A DNA stretch of 64,000 bases from Bathynomus jamesi (taxonomy: Eukaryota > Arthropoda > Malacostraca > Isopoda > Cirolanidae): assembly GCA_023014485.1 (NCBI GenBank), contig JAJOZX010012283.1, forward strand, positions 1 to 64,000. Direction: 5' to 3'. The translations under genes and the position numbers were made by a program. The notes under the pieces are model-generated. The model searched no databases. It saw only the letters and a list, made by a program, of their open reading frames with translations, and had not been told where the DNA came from. Shown piece after piece: positions 52,761 to 61,870 of this stretch (its first letter is position 1; each line of letters opens with the position of its first letter).

Positions 52761-52817
52761 AAAATTGGACACAATTTCTTTTTTGCAAAAAAAAAAAAAA
52801 ATTTTTTTATATATAAT

Positions 52818-52909
52818 GTTAGTAGAACCTGGTGGATATTTCAACACCTCCAGAGGAAAAAGGTTGCGAGTTTCCTCGGGTGTTAAAATATCCACCAGGT
52901 TGTACTAAC
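52818..52909. mobile_element. 92-bp foldback MITE
   Basis: GTTAGTAGAACCTGGTGGAT on the left is mirrored by ATCCACCAGGTTGTACTAAC on the right, arms of about 31 bp around a GC-richer loop. No clear target duplication. Confidence 0.72.
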
Positions 52910-52916
52910 TCACTTT

Positions 52917-52975
52917 GTCGTAGCGCCTTCGGCTTTTACTCGAGATCGTGGGTTCAAATCCTGGTGGGGGCAGTT
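52917..52975 (+). repeat. tRNA-like SINE fragment
   Basis: GTCGTAGCGCCTTCGGCTTT followed by ATCGTGGGTTCAAATCCTGG (B-box-like). It is related to 58683-58752. It lacks a closed acceptor stem, so it is not called a tRNA gene. Confidence 0.5.
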
Positions 52976-54832
52976 ACGTACGCGGGTACGTAACCTTTCA
53001 TTAATTTAGCGTCCAAACTGATAATTCCTATACTCGTTTCGAAATAAGTTTCGCAACCACATTTAAAATTCACGGGAAAGCTAATAAGCGGTTGAAATTG
53101 AAGCTCAATCTGACAACAATTAGTAAATTAAAAAATAAATTTAAATTGTACATTCCACTGAATACACTGAGATAAAAAAAAAAAATTGCTAGCAGTACAA
53201 CCTTTGTTTGCAGAAAAACAAATAAAATCAGTTCCAAACTGAATCTGTTCAAATTTATTTGGTTACTCGTATAATTGGGTGCACGTATGAGAACCAGAAA
53301 ATGCCTTATTCCAGACTTAGTAGTACTTAACTAAAATTAGTCAAGAAAGAGAAACGTGCAGCAATGAGAGAAATGAATTCAGATATTTAACCATTTTCAA
53401 AATCCTGCAAAACACACACACACACACAATTATTATTTATATAGTGTAAAAAAAAAAAAAAAAAAAATTTCAAAATTTAAAAGCAGTGATTGAGAACTTG
53501 TTTCTTTACAGAGTTAACATAATAAAACTGTCCACAAATATTAACCTTTTAGCTACGGCGTAACTAAATACTGTACAGTCTGCCAAAATTATGACGTACG
53601 CCGTACCTCATCAGTGTCAAATGGATTAAAGGAAATCTTTAAACAACAACAAAAATTCAATAGTAACTAGTTTTTTGGCTTATAAACATTCTGAGCCACC
53701 ATCGTTGCGGAAATTAGTCGTCAACATTCTGAATCCAGATTGATCATCCAATCGTACATAAATAAATACCATATAAAGAAAAACGGTCATATTTTTGCCA
53801 TCACCCTGTATATTTTACTTTTTAGATCTTAAAATTTTGCGAGCCATATTTCTCATGGGATAAAATGTTTCTTTGGTGATTCTCTTACATCACATCTGGC
53901 ATCTCTAAAAACGTCAAAAGTACTCGCCTTTTCGTCAACGCTTATTACATTCTAAAATTAGTTTTAGTTTAGGCTCTCTGCCACACTCGTTTTCTTAAGA
54001 CTCGTCACAGCTAATAAAGACCTCTTTTAATTACTGAAAATTTTTATTTTTCAACTAAACTGGAATTTTTGGGAATAGATTTTCATGGTTTACTTTTTTT
54101 AATGACCCGTATGGTTATTACACACTTACAGTAATGAATACATTTTGAAACAGGGCAAGGCCAGTTTGATCGCGTACTGGAATCAATTTCAGCTTCCCGG
54201 TGAATACCTTAAGAACCGTCTTTTCCTTCAAAGAAACCCCTAATAACTTCGTACATACCATATATAATTATTTGATGATAACTAGACCAATCTATGCATA
54301 AAGGACACTCACCCATGAGCCGTAGGAGGCCGGGTTCCAAAATCTGGGGAACCTCGCGTACGGCGGGGACGCAACCCTGACGCAAGAGGAAACCCTCATT
54401 ATCGCGAATCTTAATGAAGCTCGAGAAGAGGCAACTACGATGCCATACACGCGGTAGAACAATGACCAACTGACATAAAATCCGTCGTTTAAGGCGTGGG
54501 AATCCTACTACAACGCGATGTATGGTATCGAAATTTGCCACTGAATAGCCATTTCACGTACGGGGATTGATAAATTTATCAATTTTTAATACCAATAAAT
54601 AAAAAACTATAATTTTATTCTCAGATTCATTGAAATCCTCCCTGAAATATTAATCGTATAAACACTAAATTAGTCACATCAAATAAGGGTAACTCGTTCA
54701 CAAATTAAACGACTTTAACTTCAATTAAAATAAAACACTAAAACTTCAATTAATAAAGTGTGATAAACTTTTAAGGAATACAAAAAAAAAAAAAAAATCG
54801 GGTATAGATATAAGCGTACGTACGAAATTAGC

Positions 54833-54864
<32 letters not shown>

Positions 54865-55107
54865 AGCTTACATTCACATTAAACGCCTGAACTTTACTTT
54901 GAAATAACCGGAAGGAAAAAAGGAACATCTACTCCGAGTACTTTTAGAGTTTATTTCAACTCCTCTTCAGGGAAACTGAAGAGCGGACAAAGTATTCGAA
55001 GTGGCAATCACTTTTTCCCGCGGGTTATTTAAAAAAAAATACATACAGGGTGGGCCAAAACTCAGGAGACAGGAACTATGCTTTTTTTCAATGTAATATA
55101 TATACAC
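52976..55107. other. Mostly unassigned
   Basis: Contains a solitary TIR-like end at about 53775-53812 (inverted CAGGGTGATGGCAAAAATAT), a CA run near 53412, A/T homopolymers, a patch at 54205-54540 with CCTCATTATCGCGAATCTTA that resembles 61560-61615 and may be a repeat, and another solitary CAGGGTGGGCCAAAACTC end at 55046. No gene is supported. Confidence 0.4.
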
Positions 55108-55602
55108 ACAGGGTGCGGCATAAGTCGCTTTACCGAGAATAATGAAATCACCTTGAAGAAAAATATTTATTATTTATTACAGAAATTGTTCAATGTCGTC
55201 CATCATGTTCAATATACACGTTACATCTTTGAACCACTGAACAACAAAATAGCACGACACAGTCCTTTGTTATTATTCAACGTCTCGAACTCTTGGCGTC
55301 TCGAACTTCTGGCCGTAGACTCTTATCTTTGATTATACCTCGCATTGAATAATCAATGTGGGGTACAATCAAAGATAGAGTCTACGACCAGAAACCGTGG
55401 AACTTCGATCACGTGAAGACTTTGATACGCCAAGAGTTCGAGACGTTGAATAATAACAAAGAACTGTGTCATGCTATTTGTTGTTCAAAGATGTAACGTG
55501 TGTATTGAACACGATGGAGGACACTGAACAATTTCTGTAATAAATAACAAATATTCTTCGCAAAGTGATTTCATTGTTCTTGGTAAAGCCACTTATGCTG
55601 CA

Positions 55603-55605
<3 letters not shown>
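55108..55605. mobile_element. 498-bp foldback element (full-length inverted arms)
   Basis: The left arm 55108-55349 starts CAGGGTGCGGCATAAGTCGC and the right arm (to 55605) is its inverted copy with scattered differences (GTAAAGCCACTTATGCTGCA). The arms meet around 55350 with almost no spacer. The CAGGGTG(C/T)-type start matches Tc1/mariner-derived MITEs. A GT microsatellite begins at the right border. Confidence 0.85.

Positions 55606-55668
<63 letters not shown>
55605..55668 (+). repeat. GT microsatellite
   Basis: About 32 GT units adjoining the foldback element. Confidence 0.93.
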
Positions 55669-55672
<4 letters not shown>

Positions 55673-56506
55673 GGAAAGAAAGGTTTCACTATTGTGCACA
55701 AAGCACCATTCCGTCCACACACCTTTTCAGGGTAAGAGGAATTCGCAGCATCATTGCCAAGTACATGGAGGGTCATCGTATTAACGACACTCGTACCTGG
55801 CTTATCAGCCCTGGAAGCAACACTGCTCTGTGTTATCATAACCAAATAAACAATATGATTCGTATTCATTTTTATGCTGGTATCGTTAGTTTGCGTTGTA
55901 CACACTACTGTCCCTATAGATCCGAGTGCATGATTCTTCAGGATTAGGATGCACGGGAGTTTGCGTTTCCTCCGCAAGGCAACACAAATTTACCCGTTCC
56001 AATCACAAGTACATTCACATCGCCCTAGACTTGCTCTACACAAACTGGATCAAGAACTCAAAAGTTCTGGAACTTCAAACCTTCCTTTTCAGCCATACTT
56101 TGTTTATTTTTGTGTATTATTGACATAGTTACGGGAACAATATACCGATTGATTCACGCGTTTACTTCAAATGTTCAACGACTAAAATAATTTAAAATAA
56201 ATAATAATAATAATATAATAATAATAATAATAATAATAATACGACGAGTATTCCCGTCTCACGTGAATGATTTCGACAGTAAATGTCGATCTGTTCCGAG
56301 TCAACCAAACGGACACGGAGGCATTTTGGGGGACAATAAAATAATCCTGACCTGACCTAGACCTAACCGGGTGTCCTCAACAAAGCGGTGCCGCTTCCTC
56401 TGAACCAGTAAAAATTATGAAGCATTATCAACACAAAACAAACACACACCTACCGATCTTGCATATGTATCTACAATGATTTAATTTATTGAAAAAGTTT
56501 ATTATA

Positions 56507-56509
<3 letters not shown>
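55669..56509. other. No recognised feature
   Basis: Includes an AAT repeat near 56202-56240. Short open frames here have no supporting features. Confidence 0.45.

Positions 56510-56548
<39 letters not shown>
56510..56548 (+). repeat. GT microsatellite
   Basis: GT run of about 38 bp. Confidence 0.92.
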
Positions 56549-56549
<1 letters not shown>

Positions 56550-56676
56550 TTATTATTGAGAAGTAAACTTCACATATTTTAAAGTGAAAATAATTATAAA
56601 AAAAATCTGAAAGGTCAATCGAATACCCTTCCCCACTCTTCTAAACGTCAACAACAGGGGGCAGGGGGGACGGGGG

Positions 56677-57057
56677 GTGAAAGGGGGAAGCCATAATACT
56701 ATATCCCTGGCACACCTCGTCCCCCTTTCTAAACCCTCCCCCATCCGCTGGACTTCTAATAGTACCCCTTCCCCCAAACCCCTTCTAATCGAACAGCTCT
56801 TCCGGACCACCGACTGCGACCGATTCCTCGACTCGATCTCCGCGTCTGATTCTAAGCAGTGGTCGGGGACACAGACAGACAGACAGACAGACAGACAGAG
56901 ACAGACAGACAATGCAACGAACGATTTGGAGAAGGAACAGATTTACGAGAAATGCAGTCAACTACTAATTGCTGTTTATTTAAATTTATGGTTCGTTTTG
57001 CTTTTTCTGTTCTTTTCTGGTCTGGTCTTCCTTCTGGTATACAAGAGATTTCCATGA
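56677..57057 (+). CDS. Candidate terminal exon: short Ser/Pro-rich protein with C-terminal membrane segment (speculative)
   Basis: An open frame of 126 codons in locally GC-richer DNA. After a Pro/Ser-rich start (PSPIRWTSNSTPSPKPLLIE) it reads CDRFLDSISASDSKQWSGTQ, a TDRQ repeat from a GACA microsatellite, then NDLEKEQIYEKCSQLLIAVY and a strongly hydrophobic LWFVLLFLFFSGLVFLLVYK ending RFP. An acceptor-like CTAATCGAACAG ends near 56790. The hydrophobic end with basic residues would suit a tail-anchored membrane protein, but there is no homology I recognise and T-rich DNA gives such segments by chance. Confidence 0.2.
   Translation: MKGGSHNTISLAHLVPLSKPSPIRWTSNSTPSPKPLLIEQLFRTTDCDRFLDSISASDSKQWSGTQTDRQTDRQRQTDNATNDLEKEQIYEKCSQLLIAVYLNLWFVLLFLFFSGLVFLLVYKRFP
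56869..56900 (+). repeat. GACA microsatellite
   Basis: About seven GACA units within the candidate open frame. Confidence 0.9.
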
Positions 57058-58558
57058 CTAATTAAGCAGTTTTATGAATCACGCGTCTCAAGCAGATAAG
57101 TAGTCAAGCAATACGGCAGGAATACGGAAAACGGAAACTGATAATGAGGTGCGCTCTCTTCTTATCGTTAAATGAGAATAAATATAGCTTAGGATCGAAC
57201 GTAAGTAGTCCGGGATAGAAACTTCAACTTTGACCATTCCCTCCTCCTCCTCCTCCTCCTCAAATCTAATACAAATTCCTTCAATTCTCTACACTTAATC
57301 GTCGAAGGTCAGCGTTAATAAATTTCAAATAAAAAGTCAGAAGCAGCCAAGCGGAGAGACGCAAAAGGACCGACATAAATTACCGAGCAATGAGAAAGGA
57401 CTTCTTTGGCTCCACGAGGAAAACTTCACGCCAAAGAACGAAGTAACTCCTCGCACCGACAATGAGGGTCTTTACCGCACGAGCCAAAATGGTAATGATC
57501 AGGGAAGAATTAAGCGCTCGCTTATATGGTCATCGTGATTATAAACTAACCGTTAATCGCTATCAATATTCGCCAATCTCCGCACGAAATAATGGACACG
57601 GGGGGGGGGGGGGGGGCAGGAATTGATAAAGAAAATGAAATTTTCAGAAACGAAACGAGTAAAATAATAAAAGTAATGAAAAAAGCATATTAATTTTTCT
57701 AAAAGTACTTAATAATAATAAAACATTAAAAGTGTTTTAAAATGTATAAACGCGGTGGAAGACAGCCGCCGTTTGGCGGAATGCTAAATTTTGCGCTGGA
57801 ACGCGAATAAGTGACGCGTTTCTACAAACTGTGACTCTAAAGGCGCAGTGCGTACGCGGCGTGACACGACCTTAGCGTAACGGGAAGGGGCGTTGGGGAT
57901 TTAAAGGAGTAACCAAAGAATAAGTTATAATGTAAGGAGTTTAATTACCGCGCGCGAATCTCATCCCCAAATGCGAACGAAAACCCAATTTACGATACCC
58001 CCCTCAACTCAATTTAGTAAAGTATATTAACTAATTCATAATATTCATTATTTTATACATACGGGGCGAGTCAAAACAACTCTCGCTCGAAAGTACTCGC
58101 TGTATAGTTATTTTTGAGGCAGGATTTTTTACTTACCCTATATACGTATCGATATATTACACCAACGAACATAAAAAAAAAAAGCGACAGCATTCTAATG
58201 ATTTTAAATCTACTTCCACAAAAGATGGATAAACTGAATGAAATAAATTTTTAAAATTCCACACCCAGACAACAAAGTGTAGCATAAAAATAAAATAAAT
58301 AAACAAAGCAAAGAAAATTACGAGTATGGAATCACGCAGGAAGCTCTCTAGTGATTACAATTCGTGACCTATATTACAATTTCCAACTTTATATATCTGC
58401 TCCGCTAAGCGCCACACTACACTGCAATCTCTCTTTTTTAATAGCCATAAATGCTAGTATGTGTTTCACATGGTAAAACGTATAATGAGATGCAGAACTC
58501 AGCATTAAAAACATGAACCATATACATATTTTGTGTAAAAATGTTCAACAAAGGATAA

Positions 58559-58560
<2 letters not shown>
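57058..58560. other. Unassigned; contains a G16 homopolymer and GC-rich patches
   Basis: A (CTC)n stretch at 57241-57260, a run of about 16 G at 57602-57617, and GC-richer sequence at 57755-57960 that does not translate sensibly in any frame. No gene supported. Confidence 0.45.

Positions 58561-58597
<37 letters not shown>
58561..58597 (+). repeat. GT microsatellite
   Basis: GT run of about 37 bp. Confidence 0.92.
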
Positions 58598-58600
<3 letters not shown>

Positions 58601-58605
58601 GTGCC

Positions 58606-58670
58606 CCACCACGATTCGAACCCATCACCTTTTGAGAAGGCGAGCGCGTTACCATCATCAGTTGTCAAAA
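58606..58670 (-). repeat. tRNA-like SINE fragment
   Basis: The minus strand ends GGGTTCGAATCGTGGTGGGG (B-box-like), preceded by CGCTCGCCTTCTCAAAAGGT. It matches 38745-38825. Confidence 0.55.
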
Positions 58671-58682
58671 TATCTACTTGTC

Positions 58683-58752
58683 GTAGCGTCGTCGTAACAA
58701 TCTCACCCTCTACTCAACAGGTGTTGAGTTCGAATCCATTCTGGTGGGGGAT
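58683..58752 (+). repeat. tRNA-like SINE fragment, opposite orientation
   Basis: GTCGTCGTAACAATCTCACC, CTCAACAGGTGTTGAGTTCG and AATCCATTCTGGTGGGG give an anticodon-arm-like and B-box-like layout as in 38745 and 52917. It is tail to tail with the fragment at 58606. Confidence 0.55.
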
Positions 58753-58784
58753 TTTGGATTATGCAAAATCGTGCATGTTCATGC

Positions 58785-58785
<1 letters not shown>

Positions 58786-58834
<49 letters not shown>
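58786..58834. repeat. AT microsatellite
   Basis: AT run of about 49 bp. Confidence 0.92.
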
Positions 58835-58839
<5 letters not shown>

Positions 58840-60070
58840 AAATCGGCTGGTTATTTTCAGAGGTCAAAGGAAGAAGAGATAACCGAAAAGCGATTCGAAC
58901 TTCCTATTGGAAGATATGAAAGATAATAGGAGATACAACGGCACGAGTAATGGGAAGAGATAATGATGGAGAAAACTCTAAAAAGTTAACGAAAATAATT
59001 AATAAAACAAAAAGAAAGACAATGAGAAGAAGGGGCAACGTATTAACAGATAAAAGCTAATTGAAAAAGTGTAAAAAAGTTTTTACAAAAAATTACCAAT
59101 CCTATTATGAAACATAAAAAATTAAAAGATACTCGAAGAGGATACGCCCAATACATATTTTAAAATTACTGTCTGTGTGTGAGAGCGAAGTAGTCAGTCG
59201 TAGTTCGAGGGAAGGGATGTCGTACTCGGGCTTTGTCTTTATACTATCTATAAAACATTATAATAACTAATGTCAACATTAATACCACTGATGCGATTTG
59301 TTTAGCCGAAGGTTTGAATCTTCGATGGAAAATAAAAATATAGAGTAAAAACTAGATAGTTTTTAGTCGTTTTCGGTTTGAATAAATAATTACTTACTTA
59401 TTTTTTCCTATTATATATACACAGTATATAAATAAATAAAAAATTAAAAGCAAATCATTATCCAAACCGAAAACAAGGCTGAGAACTATATATAGAGTTC
59501 CAACAAAGCAATAAACGTCCGTCGATTTAAAACAAAGATAAACTGATCACCGCATAAATTAACTCTTTAAGGGCGGAAATATAAGAAAATCATAAGAAAT
59601 ATAAGTCGCCTCTGGATATACCAAATGGAGTTGGGCATCTCGATCGGGAAATAATTCTCAAACCATTTGAAATGAGCTACAAATCTCCGCCGAGAGAGAA
59701 GGCAAGACGGCTAACAAACCCTTTTTTACGAGTACAAAAGTTTCATATCTCGATAAAGGTACGTTACAAACCCTGTTCTGAACACATTATAGTTTCTGCG
59801 TGTCTCACGTACCTCTCGTGGAGACATTACCGAGTGTTTTTCAACAAACCCTTCGTAAATCTATTATGTACCAGTTACGATACGCGTCACACAAACGAAA
59901 AAAGATCAGAATCCGCGAAAGACAAGAACGTAAGTAGAAGATAAGCAACGACAACAACTTATTTGGTCTTCCTGAAAATGGAGACGGCGAACGACAGTCG
60001 ATGGAACAACATTCGTACTACTACTTACATATTTATCTTAACGGGTCATAAACGTAACTTTCTAGTAATT

Positions 60071-60077
<7 letters not shown>
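58835..60077. other. No recognised feature
   Basis: AT-rich noncoding sequence. GGTTTGAATCTTCGATGG near 59312 resembles a B-box but nothing else of a tRNA is present. Confidence 0.45.

Positions 60078-60137
<60 letters not shown>
60078..60137. repeat. Compound AT/GT microsatellite
   Basis: AT run passing into a GT run. Confidence 0.92.
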
Positions 60138-60530
60138 AAGGAGACCTTTAGATTTATTGAATTTAATTGGATAATTCTTTGTAGCTGGAGATTTCGATCG
60201 AAAGCACAATTTTACTGCCTACAACATGGACGCTTCGATAGATTTATTTGAGGGGGGAAAAAAAAAAGAGAGATAATATTAACCTTAATTTATAATGACA
60301 AATTTAATGTAAAGGTATTAATTATGAATGGTAAATTACAAAATTTACGTTGAATACTTGATATGAAAAATTTTTTTTTATATATATATAAGTTAAAGCT
60401 AAATTAATATCCTTCATAAAATTATTTGCGAACTGCAAAAAAAAAAAAATTACAACTGCACTCCACTCCACTCCACTCTTCCATTCAAATGTACAGTACT
60501 TACAGCATCTATCCTCGTACACAGAGCTTT

Positions 60531-60551
60531 GGGGGGGGGGGGGGGGGGGGG
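60531..60551 (+). repeat. G21 homopolymer
   Basis: Uninterrupted run of about 21 G followed by CCAGCCC. Rare in such AT-rich DNA and a likely site of sequencing or length error. Confidence 0.9.
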
Positions 60552-60814
60552 CCAGCCCTCGAAAAAGGAATAAAGTATCTTTAAGTTAAACTTATAGAAA
60601 CAAGACGGAAATAATGTTGCTTTTCATTCCTATGTTTACAGTAATTTCTATATGCGAAAGGTGAGGCGGATTCAGCGGGGGACGACCAAGCTGTCACCAG
60701 ATAGTTCAAATACGCGCGCGCGCGCGCACACACACAAACACACACCTTTAATAATACAAACTGTTTCAAGTTCTTTAAGGACACATTTTTAAACATTATT
60801 AATTATACTTTAGC

Positions 60815-60880
<66 letters not shown>

Positions 60881-61870
60881 ATTATATATCATATGAATTA
60901 AGAAAATCATATAGTTTCCATAATTGTTCTAGTTTTTTACAATCAATCCGTTCATGTGTCCTTCAGCCGTTTGTTATGAACTATTAAGACAATAGAACAT
61001 TGTCGACACTCCACACTTTATACAACAAAAATATCTACAATAATAAAAATTTTGCTACACCGAGAAAAATTTTTTGGAAAAAAACTTGAATGGACAATCG
61101 TTTTTAATTATATATATTATATATATATATAAAAAAAATTTTTCGTCTTATTTCATAATTTACATATTTCTTAATAATGAAAATCACCACGAGACAAGGG
61201 GACTGTCAATTAAAAAAAAAATTTTACTTCATGGACCAAAACAGAAATTAAACTTGCTCAGCCCATCCTCTTATCAAAAACATTTCCTTTCTCGATTTGA
61301 CTTGTGCGATGCCTATGCCTAAATAAACGGTGTAAAGTGAGAAACACGTGATCAGTATAAACGAGCTTATATATATATTTTTTTTTTTAAAGACAATCGG
61401 TAGAAGTGAGCAAACCAATTACATTTAACCCAAATATGTCTTTCTTCCCTCTACTACACACGGAAGGCTTCATTTGAACTGATGACTGGCGGAGTTAATT
61501 GAAAGTCAAATTCTTTTTAATAGTTTCTTCCGTGCGCCGAAATGAAGCCCTTACACCGGTTTCACGAGGAGGAAACAACGCCCCATTACATTATCATCAC
61601 GAATCTTGAACGTTGTCAGCATCACCGAAATAAATAATAATAATTACCCGTCAGGTTCTACTACTTCACCCACGAATTACCTACAATAGTTAAATTAAAA
61701 TTGGTTGAAACTTTCAATTAAAGGTGTAATTACTCAAACAATTTTATTTAACTTATTTTTTTTAAGAACTTTTAAAGAATTTTTTTTAAGAATCCACGAC
61801 TTCACGACTTATATAAACGTTTATAAGCTCTTCCTTTAAATTGCCCCAGAGTTTGGCCCTGACTCATGAT
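60552..61870. other. No recognised feature apart from simple repeats
   Basis: Contains GC/CA repeats at about 60713-60745 and long AT repeats at 60822-60890. No gene is supported. Confidence 0.45.

Noticed and set aside
52917..52975. Possible functional tRNA gene
   Set aside because: A B-box-like block is present but the acceptor stem and a consistent anticodon loop are not; classed as a tRNA-like repeat fragment.
54209..54541. 110-codon minus-strand frame
   Set aside because: It overlaps a patch that looks repetitive (shared phrase with 61560-61615), has no family motif and no splice context; insufficient for a gene call.
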